64,000 nt of DNA from Cellvibrio sp. (GTDB lineage Bacteria > Pseudomonadota > Gammaproteobacteria > Pseudomonadales > Cellvibrionaceae): assembly GCA_016712405.1 (NCBI GenBank), contig JADJRD010000003.1, positions 238,501 to 302,500 of the forward strand. The letters run 5' to 3'. The stretch's first letter is position 1. Every line of letters begins with the position of its first letter. The position numbers were made by a program, and so were the translations under genes. A model generated the notes under the pieces. That model was not told the DNA's origin and did no database searches. It saw nothing but the letters and a program-made list of their open reading frames with translations. This document shows positions 51,045 through 59,171 of the stretch, in pieces.

Positions 51045-52221
51045 ATGACAAGCATGAATAGAGCGCTACCCCGTGTAATTTTTTTCTTGGCCTTGTGTTT
51101 TTCCCAAACGGGTTGCGGTTGGTTTTTTGGTGAAAAAGGCGTATTTCGCGATAGAAGTAATGACTATCTGAAGGCAGAAAAAATACCACCATTAACACTG
51201 CCCGAAGGCAAAAAATCGGCCTCAATGGGTGATCTCTATCCAGTGCCGGTTATTTCCGCGACAGACTTTGGTTATGATCAGGGAATGGAATATGAAGTGC
51301 CTAGGCCTATGCCTTTATCCGCTAACTCCCGTGAAGATAAAGTACGAATTCAGCGAGTCGGTGGCGAAAGTTGGATTTTAATTGATGCTGCTCCGGGTGA
51401 ACTCTGGCCTCGAATTCGTAACTTTTTAAATGTGAATGGATTAAATGCCAGCTACTCCAACATAGGTCAGGGTGTTATTGAAACCGAGTGGCTGCAATTC
51501 AAAACAGATCCAGAGCTGCAGCACACCTATCGTTTGCAAATTGATCAGGGCGTACAGCCGGAAACCAGTGAAATCCATATCACGCACTACAGTATTGTGG
51601 TGAGTGAAGCTTTGCCTGCAGATATTAATTGGCCGAAAAAATCGATTAATCCCGAACGTGAAAAATGGCTAATGGACGAGCTTGCAGCCACTTTGGCCAA
51701 TGATTCTGCTGAAGGTGGTACATCACTTCTAGCCCAAAACATTGGTGGATCTGTCAAAGCGAATTTGGGTATGTTGCGTATTGAGCCCGTCCTTTTCATT
51801 CGTTTGGATAGAGTGCGCAGTTTGGCTACCTTGAGTTATGCCGCTAAAAAAGAGGGTTTTATTACCTTCGAATCTGATACTGACAATGGTCTTTATTACA
51901 TTGGCTACAAAGACCCGAAAGATATGAAGCCGGGTTGGTTCAAGCGAGTGTTGCATTTACCGCACAATCCTAAGCTGCCAACAACAGAATACACCTTGGC
52001 ACAATTGAAAGGTATTTTGCCGCAAGCAGAAGCTTTGGAAGGGGCGCCATTATCCAAGCGAAGTAAAGAAAAAATGCTGCCTGATGCAGAAGGTTATTTA
52101 TTGATGGTCACGGGCGAGCAAAATAATTTTGTGGTGCGTATTCGTGACCCTTACGGGAAACGATTGAACCCAAAAGAAGCTCGTCAATTGTTGACTATAT
52201 TGCGTAAAAAATCTCATCTGA
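51045..52221 (+). CDS. bamC: Outer-membrane assembly lipoprotein BamC, read through into the next gene
   Basis: BamC of the beta-barrel assembly machine. Signal peptide and lipobox SQTGC, then GWFFGEKGVFRDRSNDYLKAEKIPPL, the unstructured region that binds BamD, and two helix-grip domains (VGGESWILIDAAPGELWPRIRNFL; LLMVTGEQNNFVVRIRDPYG). At 52206-52211 the frame runs on through an A6 tract into the MBL hydrolase with no stop. Removing one A gives an end of LRKNLI then TGA overlapping the next ATG (TGATG). Separate genes in this order are the rule in pseudomonads, so the fusion is probably an artefact. Confidence 0.85.
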
Positions 52222-52988
52222 TGACATTGATCCGCTTTGCATCGCTAGGCAGTGGTAGCAGAGGTAATGCGACTTTGGTGGAATGGACGTCCGGAACCTT
52301 GATGATTGATTGTGGCTTTAGTCTCAAGGAAGCTGAGCAGCGATTACAGCGATTGGGAAAGTCACCAGAATCTCTTAAGGCGATTTTGGTGACTCATGAA
52401 CATGGTGACCACATTAAAGGTGTGGCTGCCTTTTCAAGACGACATCAGATTCCTGTGTATATGACTCCGGGTACCTACAACAGTCGTGATTTGGGTGAGA
52501 TCCCCTATCTTCAACTGATTCAAGGTTATGCTCCTTTTGAGATTGCGGGGTTACAGGTATTTCCCGTTGCTGTTCCTCATGATGCCCGCGAGCCTTCACA
52601 ATTTGTGTTCGAACATCAAGGGAAACGCTTGGGCATACTCACTGACTTAGGTAGTATTACACCTCACGTTGAAGCCCATTATCAAAATTTGGATGCCATG
52701 GTTCTGGAAGCCAATCATGATCCCTTTATGTTGGCGTCTGGTTCCTATCCGCCTAGCTTGAAGCAGCGAGTTGGCGGTTCCTGGGGGCACTTGAGTAATC
52801 AACAAGCGGCCGGTTTTTTACAGCGAATCGATTGCGCAAGGTTGCAGCATTTGGTCGTGGCGCATATCAGTCAACAAAACAATCGACTCGATTTGGCGCA
52901 AGCAACCTTGTCACCCATGACGACCCAGGTAAAACAAATTACCTATGCCTGTCAGGATCAGGGATTTGATTGGTTAAGTGTTAATTGA
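52221..52988 (+). CDS. MBL-fold metallo-hydrolase
   Basis: 255 residues from the ATG at 52221. Metallo-beta-lactamase fold: FASLGSGSRGNATLVE, LMIDCGFSLKEAEQRL, LVTHEHGDHIKGV (motif HxHxDH), VPHDAREPSQFVFE, VLEANHDPFML, GHLSNQQAAGFL and HLVVAHISQQNN. It belongs to the YycJ/WalJ-like group conserved between bamC and purC in pseudomonads. In the sequence as given it is in frame with bamC. Confidence 0.88.
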   Translation: MTLIRFASLGSGSRGNATLVEWTSGTLMIDCGFSLKEAEQRLQRLGKSPESLKAILVTHEHGDHIKGVAAFSRRHQIPVYMTPGTYNSRDLGEIPYLQLIQGYAPFEIAGLQVFPVAVPHDAREPSQFVFEHQGKRLGILTDLGSITPHVEAHYQNLDAMVLEANHDPFMLASGSYPPSLKQRVGGSWGHLSNQQAAGFLQRIDCARLQHLVVAHISQQNNRLDLAQATLSPMTTQVKQITYACQDQGFDWLSVN

Positions 52989-53026
52989 ATTTATTATTTG
53001 GATTTCATTTTTAGAGAGACAGTTTC

Positions 53027-53737
53027 ATGCAAAAACTTGAACAACTTTATGCAGGCAAAGCTAAATCGATTTTCAAAACAGATGATCCCGATCATTTGAT
53101 TATGCTCTTCCGCAACGATACCTCTGCCTTTGATGGCAAGCGAATTGAACAATTGGATCGCAAAGGGTTGGTGAACAACAAATTCAATGCCTTCATTATG
53201 GGTAAATTACAAGCAGCGGGGATTCCCACGCATTTTGTAAAATTATTATCCGACACTGAATCTCTCGTGAAAAAAATGGAGATGATTCCGGTGGAGTGTG
53301 TAGTGCGTAATCATGCGGCTGGTTCTCTTGTTCGTCGTTTAGGTGTGCAAGAAGGTTTGGCATTAACACCTCCCACGTTTGAATTGTTTTTAAAAAATGA
53401 TGCCTTGGGTGATCCCATGGTGAATGAATCCCATGTGCAAGCTTTTGGTTGGGCGACACCTGAACAAATTGCTGCTATGAAAGCATTAACATTTAAAATT
53501 AATGATGTACTCAAGGCTTTGTTTGATGCAGGCAATATGATGCTGGTCGATTTCAAGGTGGAATTTGGTCTGCATAAAGGTCAGATTATTTTGGGTGATG
53601 AGTTCTCGCCAGATGGATGTCGCTTGTGGGATAAAGATACCCGCGAAAAACTGGATAAAGACCGCTTCCGTCAAAACTTGGGGAATGTGGTTGAATCCTA
53701 CGAAATGGTAGGTCAGCGATTGGGTTTAACATTTTAA
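53027..53737 (+). CDS. purC: SAICAR synthase PurC
   Basis: 236 residues. Phosphoribosylaminoimidazole-succinocarboxamide synthase of purine synthesis. EQLYAGKAKSIFKTDDPDHLIMLFRNDTSAFDG, VRNHAAGSLVRRLG, LVDFKVEFGLHKGQIILGDEFSPDGCRLWDKDT are family signatures. It is followed at once by a terminator. Confidence 0.97.
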   Translation: MQKLEQLYAGKAKSIFKTDDPDHLIMLFRNDTSAFDGKRIEQLDRKGLVNNKFNAFIMGKLQAAGIPTHFVKLLSDTESLVKKMEMIPVECVVRNHAAGSLVRRLGVQEGLALTPPTFELFLKNDALGDPMVNESHVQAFGWATPEQIAAMKALTFKINDVLKALFDAGNMMLVDFKVEFGLHKGQIILGDEFSPDGCRLWDKDTREKLDKDRFRQNLGNVVESYEMVGQRLGLTF

Positions 53738-53739
53738 TG

Positions 53740-53763
53740 AAAAGGGGCTGCGGCCCCTTTTTT
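53740..53763 (+). terminator. Intrinsic terminator of purC
   Basis: Stem AAAAGGGGC / GCCCCTTTT with loop TGCG and a T tail. Confidence 0.88.
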
Positions 53764-53822
53764 ATTGGCTATACTCAGATCACTTTATTCAGTTAATTTC
53801 TAGAACAATCAAGGAGTCCAGT

Positions 53823-54092
53823 GTGAAAGAACGCCGCAGCTACGAACGAACCTCAACCTCTTTCAGAGTGGAAATCACTCATCCCAGTTTTGGAACTATC
53901 GTGGGTTTTGCAAGAGACGTCTCCGATGGAGGAGCGCAAGTCCAGTTAGAGAATCAGGTTTTCCCACCTATTGGTACAGAAGTAACAGTGCGTTTTCGTA
54001 AAAATGCAGGCGCTGTTAACGTAGAGCCGGTGAATATGAAAGTCATGTACCAGATGAAAAATACCATTGGTTTAATGTTTGTAAAACGTTAG
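53823..54092 (+). CDS. PilZ-domain protein
   Basis: 89 residues from GTG 53823, with AAGGAG 6 bases upstream. A single PilZ domain: KERRSYERTSTSFRVEIT carries the RxxxR of the c-di-GMP site and DVSDGGAQVQ the D/NxSxxG motif. It probably serves as a stand-alone c-di-GMP receptor; two GGDEF/EAL proteins lie within the window. Converges on the LRR lipoprotein gene, sharing 4 bases at the ends. Confidence 0.85.
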   Translation: MKERRSYERTSTSFRVEITHPSFGTIVGFARDVSDGGAQVQLENQVFPPIGTEVTVRFRKNAGAVNVEPVNMKVMYQMKNTIGLMFVKR

Positions 54093-54607
54093 GTTTTGCA
54101 AACATTGCCTAACACAAATGTCGTTTTGTTGTCGCGTAGATTCGCTTCCAGTTGTTCCAGATTATCGCAATCTTTAATCGGATTATCAGAAAGATCAACT
54201 TGTCGCAGATGCAGCATATTTAGTAACGGCGCTACCTGCTGAATGTTGTTTTTTTGCAGCAAGAGAATTTCTAATCGTCCCAACCTGTTAAGGCCACTAA
54301 TATCCTGAATCTGATTCTCGCTGAGATTCAACTCAGTCAGAGCAAAAAATTTATCCAATCCTTCCAAAGTTTTTATTCCAGCCTGAGCGCAATTTAAGCG
54401 AGTTAAGTCTTCAGCACGAGTGATATGTAAATCAATGATGGTTTGCGTTACACAATCGGCCAACGCTACATCCGCAATCTGATAATCCTTAAAAATTCCT
54501 GCGGGGGTATAAATCGTTTTGTCATTGACACTCAGTGAATAATTTTTGCAGCCAGATAAGAAAATAATGAAGCTCGCAAAACAGTAGAAAGAGATTTTTT
54601 GATACAT
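54089..54607 (-). CDS. Leucine-rich-repeat lipoprotein
   Basis: 172 residues. Lipobox FLSGC after a signal peptide, then about four LRR units (LDKFFALTELNLSENQIQDISGLNRLGRLEILLLQKNNIQQVAPLLNMLHLRQVDLSDNPIKD). It is of the LRR 4 (internalin-like) type and probably lies in the outer membrane or periplasm; function unknown. The stop overlaps the PilZ gene end. Confidence 0.75.
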   Translation of the reverse strand: MYQKISFYCFASFIIFLSGCKNYSLSVNDKTIYTPAGIFKDYQIADVALADCVTQTIIDLHITRAEDLTRLNCAQAGIKTLEGLDKFFALTELNLSENQIQDISGLNRLGRLEILLLQKNNIQQVAPLLNMLHLRQVDLSDNPIKDCDNLEQLEANLRDNKTTFVLGNVCKT

Positions 54608-54745
54608 TTGTGAAACCTGACTGGAGAAAAAAGGGTCTGACTTGTTAGACTCTGAGTTGAGTCGTTAGCGATACTAGCAGTTCAGCTGAAATTAATCAGT
54701 GAGTTGCATAATAATCCACTCCATCCATCACCACAGGAACACATC

Positions 54746-55405
54746 ATGAAAGCATTACTGATTGCCTTCTTATCACTTTTCTTATTTGCATGTACGACGA
54801 CAGACCCATTCACTGGGGAACAAAAAACCAGTAAAACCGCTAAAGGCGGTGGTATTGGTGCGATTGCAGGTGCCGTTATCGGGGCGGCCACAGGTGACAA
54901 TGCCAAAGACCGTCGCGAGCGAGCATTAAAAGGCGCAGTCATCGGCGGTGCTACAGGTGCTGGTATTGGCAACTATATGGATCGTCAAGAAGCCAAATTG
55001 CGAAAAGAACTTCAGGGTACGGGTGTGCAAGTGAGGCGAGAGGGTAATAATCTCTATTTGGTGATGCCAGGTAATATTACTTTTTCATCGGGTAGTGCTG
55101 ATATACGTGCAGACTTTTACGATGTGTTAATTTCTGTTTCTAAAGTCTTAAAAGAATTTAAAGATACCTCCATTCGAGTCAGTGGCCATACCGACTCAAC
55201 CGGTGGCGACAAAATTAATATTCCGCTCAGTCAAGATCGTGCTGACAGTGTGGCTCGCTATTTAAGTTCGCAAAAAGTCAGCGGTGCGCGCATTCAATCT
55301 TATGGCTACGGTTCAAAATACCCAGTAGCCAGCAACTCTACTGAATCAGGTAAACAAGCCAACCGTCGTGTAGAGTTGGAATTGGTGCCTACAGAAGCCG
55401 AGTAA
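54746..55405 (+). CDS. OmpA-family outer-membrane lipoprotein (YiaD-like)
   Basis: 219 residues. Lipobox FACTT after the signal, a glycine-zipper (GGGIGAIAGAVIGAATGDNAKDRRERALKGAVIGGATGAGIGNYMDRQE) and an OmpA C-terminal peptidoglycan-binding domain (ITFSSGSADIR ... VSGHTDSTGGDKIN, LSQDRADSVARYL, GSKYPVASNSTESGKQANRRVE). ATG 54746 follows AGGAAC. Confidence 0.88.
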   Translation: MKALLIAFLSLFLFACTTTDPFTGEQKTSKTAKGGGIGAIAGAVIGAATGDNAKDRRERALKGAVIGGATGAGIGNYMDRQEAKLRKELQGTGVQVRREGNNLYLVMPGNITFSSGSADIRADFYDVLISVSKVLKEFKDTSIRVSGHTDSTGGDKINIPLSQDRADSVARYLSSQKVSGARIQSYGYGSKYPVASNSTESGKQANRRVELELVPTEAE

Positions 55406-55433
55406 TTGAGATTTACATACACCGTATTTTAAC

Positions 55434-55506
55434 GCGGAGATCAATGGTGTCAGACTCCATTGATATTGATTTTTCGGTCGTTGATCTCCGCCGCGAATTC
55501 GCGGCG
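55434..55506. repeat. Nested inverted-repeat element
   Basis: Outer arms GCGGAGATCAA / TTGATCTCCGC (55434-55444 / 55481-55491); an inner pair ATCAATGG / CCATTGAT (55440-55447 / 55457-55464) shares bases with the outer arm, so the two pairings exclude each other. It runs into the 18-bp palindrome CGCCGCGAATTCGCGGCG at 55489-55506. Confidence 0.7.
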
Positions 55507-55523
55507 TCACTCTTAAATTGCCT

Positions 55524-55922
55524 TTAGGTCGTCCAGTCTTCTAAAGTTAAATCATCGATTCGTTTAAATTCTTTTGTATTATTTGTTACAAGTACTGCAT
55601 CTATGCTTCTTGCGTGCGCTGCAATTAACATATCGTTACTACCTATTAGCAGGCCTTCCTTTTTCAAGCGAGATCGGATGACTCCATAATGTCGCGCCGC
55701 CTCTTCTCCCCAAGGGTCAACTAATAATTTTTGCAAAAACAAGTCAAGCTGATTGTATCTTTCTTCTTTTAAATGAATGTCTCCATTTTCTATACCGAAA
55801 CAAAGCTCACCATAGGTAATTGAAGAAATACAAATATTTTTTATGGCTTTGAATTTTCTTTTCAATTTGTCGGAACGATTTTTCAATACGAAAATGCATG
55901 TATTAGTGTCAAGCATGTACAT
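55524..55922 (-). CDS. vapC: VapC-type PIN-domain toxin
   Basis: 132 residues. PIN-domain RNase: MLDTNTCIFVLKN (first acidic residue), SSITYGELCFGIE (conserved Glu), GSNDMLIAAHARSIDAVLVTNNTKEFKRI (remaining acids). VapC enzymes cut tRNAs or rRNA. The start is 1 base after the VapB stop, as in coupled toxin-antitoxin pairs. Confidence 0.92.
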   Translation of the reverse strand: MYMLDTNTCIFVLKNRSDKLKRKFKAIKNICISSITYGELCFGIENGDIHLKEERYNQLDLFLQKLLVDPWGEEAARHYGVIRSRLKKEGLLIGSNDMLIAAHARSIDAVLVTNNTKEFKRIDDLTLEDWTT

Positions 55923-55923
55923 A

Positions 55924-56151
55924 TCAAAATTCTCGCTCTTGCGTTTTCGGCTGCTCTCTATCCGCTAGAAAATTTTCATCAAACGCCGTTTTTTGATCGA
56001 AAAATAAATCCCAAGTTGCTTGCTTTGGTGAAATGACAATTCCATCACCTTGTTTTCTGACGAAAACCTCATCACATTCAAATCTAAATTCTTTAGGCAA
56101 TCGAACGGCTTGGCTTCGCCCGTTCATAAATATTTTCGCTGTATGGTTCAT
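55924..56151 (-). CDS. vapB: VapB-type antitoxin
   Basis: 75 residues from ATG 56151 (AGAGGTG upstream). AbrB/MazE/SpoVT-type swapped-hairpin DNA-binding N-terminus: AKIFMNGRSQAVRLPKEFRFECDEVFVRKQGDGIVI. The acidic C-terminus (residues about 45-75) should bind and block VapC. It is expected to autoregulate through the repeats at 56168-56189. Confidence 0.92.
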   Translation of the reverse strand: MNHTAKIFMNGRSQAVRLPKEFRFECDEVFVRKQGDGIVISPKQATWDLFFDQKTAFDENFLADREQPKTQEREF

Positions 56152-56167
56152 TGCACACCTCTTTTGA

Positions 56168-56189
56168 TATATACCTATAAGTATATACC
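56168..56189. promoter_or_regulatory. VapBC operator candidate, direct repeats
   Basis: TATATACC at 56168-56175 and again at 56182-56189, a 14-base period, 17 bases before the vapB start. A VapB dimer or two VapBC complexes could bind there. The T/A-rich repeat also overlaps the likely -10 of the minus-strand promoter. Confidence 0.55.
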
Positions 56190-56220
56190 TTTTTGGGTAG
56201 GTATCAATGTTTAGCAAAAG

Positions 56221-56250
56221 AGCAAAAAGGAGTAAAAAGGAGTAAAAAGG
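56221..56250. repeat. Three tandem 10-bp repeats
   Basis: Units AGCAAAAAGG, AGTAAAAAGG, AGTAAAAAGG in exact tandem, followed by a hairpin AAAGGG / CCCTTT (56246-56251 / 56258-56263). They sit between vapBC and the BlaI gene in a stretch without genes. Confidence 0.7.
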
Positions 56251-56335
56251 GTCGGAGCCCTTTATCGGTAGGGTTGCCGGTTTCCCAATTGGGTTGCGGC
56301 GATTGCCCTGGGCATCGAATACGAAAATACATGCA

Positions 56336-56351
56336 TGCTAAATTTTTAGCA
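56336..56351. promoter_or_regulatory. BlaI/MecI-type operator 1
   Basis: TGCTAAATTTTTAGCA, inverted repeat of TGCTAA with a 4-base spacer, 99 bases upstream of the BlaI-family gene. Confidence 0.6.
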
Positions 56352-56378
56352 CATAAAGCTTGCTTTATTATTTTAAGG

Positions 56379-56394
56379 TGCTAATTTATTAGCA
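56379..56394. promoter_or_regulatory. BlaI/MecI-type operator 2
   Basis: TGCTAATTTATTAGCA, same half-sites and spacing as operator 1. Confidence 0.65.
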
Positions 56395-56397
56395 TGG

Positions 56398-56413
56398 TGC
56401 TAAAAAAGTAGCA
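56398..56413. promoter_or_regulatory. BlaI/MecI-type operator 3
   Basis: TGCTAAAAAAGTAGCA, one mismatch between the arms, 19 bases centre-to-centre from operator 2 and 21 bases upstream of the start codon. Confidence 0.6.
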
Positions 56414-56434
56414 CATTCAACAGGAAACAAGGCT

Positions 56435-56827
56435 ATGACTGATACCCCAAACAACCTTGACCTTCAGCTCAGTAAGCGTGAACGCCAGATTATGGATGCT
56501 CTGTTTGAAGCAGGTGAGCTTTCAGCGCAAGAGATCAAAACCGCTATTCCGGATGCCCCCAGTTATTCTGCTGTGCGTGCACTGCTCGCTAAATTGGTAG
56601 AGAAAGACATTGTTCAATTTAGGGATGATGCAGGGCGTTATATTTATTTTCCGGTGATCAAACAGGATGTTGCGCGTACATCAGCGCTGCAAAAAATAGT
56701 GAAGACATTTTTTGGTGGATCAGCGACTGCGGCAGTCAATGCATTATTGGGTATGCAAGATAAGCAATTAACCGCTGAAGAAATTGCCGAGTTACAAGCG
56801 GCAATTGAAAAAGCCAAAAAAGGCTAA
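56435..56827 (+). CDS. BlaI/MecI/CopY-family transcriptional repressor
   Basis: 130 residues. Winged helix LQLSKRERQIMDALFEAGELSAQEIKTAIPDAPSYSAVRALLAKLVEKDIVQFRDDAGRYIYFPV is the Penicillinase_R domain; the C-terminal half dimerises (LLGMQDKQLTAEEIAELQAAIEKAKK). BlaI-type repressors are cleaved by BlaR1 proteases to switch on neighbouring genes. Three matching operators lie directly upstream and the M56 gene starts 11 bases downstream. Confidence 0.92.
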   Translation: MTDTPNNLDLQLSKRERQIMDALFEAGELSAQEIKTAIPDAPSYSAVRALLAKLVEKDIVQFRDDAGRYIYFPVIKQDVARTSALQKIVKTFFGGSATAAVNALLGMQDKQLTAEEIAELQAAIEKAKKG

Positions 56828-56838
56828 GCGAGGCGACT

Positions 56839-58392
56839 ATGAAAGGTCCGGATCTAATCAGCATACTTCTCGGTGGATTCATTAAACCACTGATGCTCAT
56901 TGGTGTGATTGCATTCTTATTTCTGTTGTTGCGCAATCGCTCTGCGGCCTTGAAGCATTTTTGTTTGTTGATGGGAATGATCTCGCTTTTAATCTTGCCC
57001 GTTAGTGCTTACCTAATTCCGGATATGACCTGGGAATTTCCATTGAGTGATTTGATGTTTCAGTCCATGCCTTTTATATGGCAAGAATATTTACTCAAAA
57101 CATCCCACATTCCAGTAGAACCATTGTGGTGGCAATCTATTCTGATGGTTTATTTATTGGTTTCTACGTCCATCATTTTTTATTTGATCATGTCGTTTAT
57201 TCAACTTTGGAAAATTTATGCCAGAGCCAAGCCTGTTAAGGATATTGAAACAAGGGAATTGGTTAATGAAATTCGCGCACTCTTGGGTATCAAGCGCAGG
57301 ATTAAGTTGGTATCCAGTCAAGAAATAGATTCGCCCTGCGTGTGGGGAATTATTCATCCGAGAGTTTTGATTCCTCAATCATCGCAAGAGTGGAGCTACG
57401 AACAAAAAGTCAGTGTCTTTATGCATGAGTTGGGGCATGTTCACCGATATGATGCCTTGAGTTTATTTATTGTCAAAATCAGCTGTGCCGTTTTTTGGTT
57501 TTTACCACCTGTTTGGTGGTTTGCAAAAAAAATGGCGAGAGATTCGGAAATGGCCTGTGATGATTTGATTTATCGTTTGCAGGATAAACAGGTGCAATAT
57601 GCAGAACACTTATTGCAAATAGCTAATCATTCTACATCCGGTTCTGGGGTGGTGGTTTCTATGTCGGGGGATGGTATTGCTGGGCATTCTGAAATTTATC
57701 AAAGAATCATGGCGATTTTAGATAATAAGAAACCACGTCAAGCGGTCGAACCTGAATCAGTTCAGTATCCTTTAATCATTGGTTTGTTATTGGTGATCGC
57801 GTTGGGAACTTTGAATCATATTAGTTTGAATACTGTTATACAGTCTCATGAATCATCTTCTGTTTTTAACTGGTCTTGGGCAAAAATCACTGAGTCGAAA
57901 AATCAGAATGCCAATATTCTGGAAGCAGAAAACACTTTGTTGTCTGTCGATGAATTTCAATCTCAAGCAAAGCCTGTATTAATTACGGGTGATATGCCAG
58001 AGGTGGAAAAAGTAGAGTACGGTATCAGTGAAGAATATAAAGCTGATCTTGAAATTGATAAAAGTAGTTTTCAAAAGGAAGAGCTGATTGATTCAACAAT
58101 TGCGTCAAAAAATAATTCTGTCTATCGCAGTTTGAAGGTTAGTCAGCCTTTATATCCAGATGCTGCATTGAAAAAAGGATTAACGGGTTTTGTCAAAATA
58201 ACATTTGATCTTGATGCTGCCGGGGTGCCTATCAATATTCATATTACCGAATCCCAGCCCTCTGGCGTATTTGATGAATCCGTCATTCAATCAATAAAAA
58301 ATTCCCGCTTTGAATGGTTGGAGAAAAATTATTCTCACTCCGCGATTCAACAACATTTCGTTTTTCAATTGGACACCCGTCGAAAGCGGTAA
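56839..58392 (+). CDS. BlaR1-type M56 metalloprotease with C-terminal TonB domain
   Basis: 517 residues. Four membrane helices flank a Peptidase M56 zinc site: HELGH at 196-200 and Glu237 in EMACDDLIY; CVWGIIHPRVLIP is also family-typical. After the last helix (about residue 315) the usual penicillin-binding sensor is replaced by a linker and a TonB C-terminal domain at about 431-517 (LKVSQPLYPDAALKKGLTGFVKITFDLDAAGVP). So it likely senses or links to an outer-membrane TonB-dependent process and cleaves the BlaI repressor. Next gene is another TonB. Confidence 0.88.
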   Translation: MKGPDLISILLGGFIKPLMLIGVIAFLFLLLRNRSAALKHFCLLMGMISLLILPVSAYLIPDMTWEFPLSDLMFQSMPFIWQEYLLKTSHIPVEPLWWQSILMVYLLVSTSIIFYLIMSFIQLWKIYARAKPVKDIETRELVNEIRALLGIKRRIKLVSSQEIDSPCVWGIIHPRVLIPQSSQEWSYEQKVSVFMHELGHVHRYDALSLFIVKISCAVFWFLPPVWWFAKKMARDSEMACDDLIYRLQDKQVQYAEHLLQIANHSTSGSGVVVSMSGDGIAGHSEIYQRIMAILDNKKPRQAVEPESVQYPLIIGLLLVIALGTLNHISLNTVIQSHESSSVFNWSWAKITESKNQNANILEAENTLLSVDEFQSQAKPVLITGDMPEVEKVEYGISEEYKADLEIDKSSFQKEELIDSTIASKNNSVYRSLKVSQPLYPDAALKKGLTGFVKITFDLDAAGVPINIHITESQPSGVFDESVIQSIKNSRFEWLEKNYSHSAIQQHFVFQLDTRRKR

Positions 58393-58490
58393 CGCTTAAC
58401 TCTCCCTGCCGTTAATTTTGCTGTGCCCTAGCCGGGTAGGGGATAGTGTTGCCTGGAAAATCTAAAACCCATTTTATAAAGGTGAAAATT

Positions 58491-59135
58491 ATGAACAGCT
58501 CAGTCATCACAATGAATAATATTGATTCAATTGACATCAGTCATTTTGTGAAAAAAATGTTGGCGCTTTGTTTGGCGGTCGTGATGACCATGATGTTGTT
58601 TTACATGATGTATTTGTTAATTAAGAATGATTCAATTCCCGATGAACCAATAAAAACGCCTGAAATTCCTTCGACCCTTTACAAGGCGCCTGTCCCAGAT
58701 CCAGTGCCACCAGAAGAGCAACCTTTAGTTAAGCCTGTAATACAGAATCCTCCACCAGTGACTTACGAGCCGCTCACCCCAACGGCAGTTGCGCCCAGTA
58801 TTCCGGAACCTGGGTTGATAGGCCATAGACCGCCAATAGGAATCAATCCATTGGCAATTGATGCGCAACCTATGCCAATGGTCAGAGTGTCTCCTGCCTA
58901 TCCTCAATCAGCGGTGGTGCGTCGAATAGAAGGTTTTGTTGATGTGGTGTTTGATGTGACCGAGACGGGTGCGGTAGAAAATATTCAAATCGTACATGCA
59001 GAGCCAGAAAAAATATTTAATTCGGCAGTGATGAAATCGGTATCGCGTTGGAAATATAGGCCAAAAATGGAAGAGGGTGTGGCGATGAAAATGTATGGGT
59101 TGCGAGAGAGAATTCGCTTTAATATGGAAAAATAA
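58491..59135 (+). CDS. TonB-family energy-transducer protein
   Basis: 214 residues from ATG 58491 (AAGGTG upstream). One N-terminal membrane segment at about 17-40 (MLALCLAVVMTMMLFYMMYLLI), a proline-rich spacer at 45-105 (VPDPVPPEEQP, NPPPVTYEPL), and a TonB C-terminal domain (RVSPAYPQSAVVRRIEGFVDVVFDVTETGAVENIQIVHAEP). No exbB/exbD is adjacent. Its place after BlaI-BlaR1/TonB suggests it belongs to that regulon. Confidence 0.88.
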   Translation: MNSSVITMNNIDSIDISHFVKKMLALCLAVVMTMMLFYMMYLLIKNDSIPDEPIKTPEIPSTLYKAPVPDPVPPEEQPLVKPVIQNPPPVTYEPLTPTAVAPSIPEPGLIGHRPPIGINPLAIDAQPMPMVRVSPAYPQSAVVRRIEGFVDVVFDVTETGAVENIQIVHAEPEKIFNSAVMKSVSRWKYRPKMEEGVAMKMYGLRERIRFNMEK

Positions 59136-59171
59136 TGTAGACTGACAAGAAATTTAAAACATTTGTTCGCT

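Noticed and set aside
55406..56434. Integron cassette or attC site around vapBC
   Set aside because: The inverted repeats lack the paired core sites of attC and no integrase is present.
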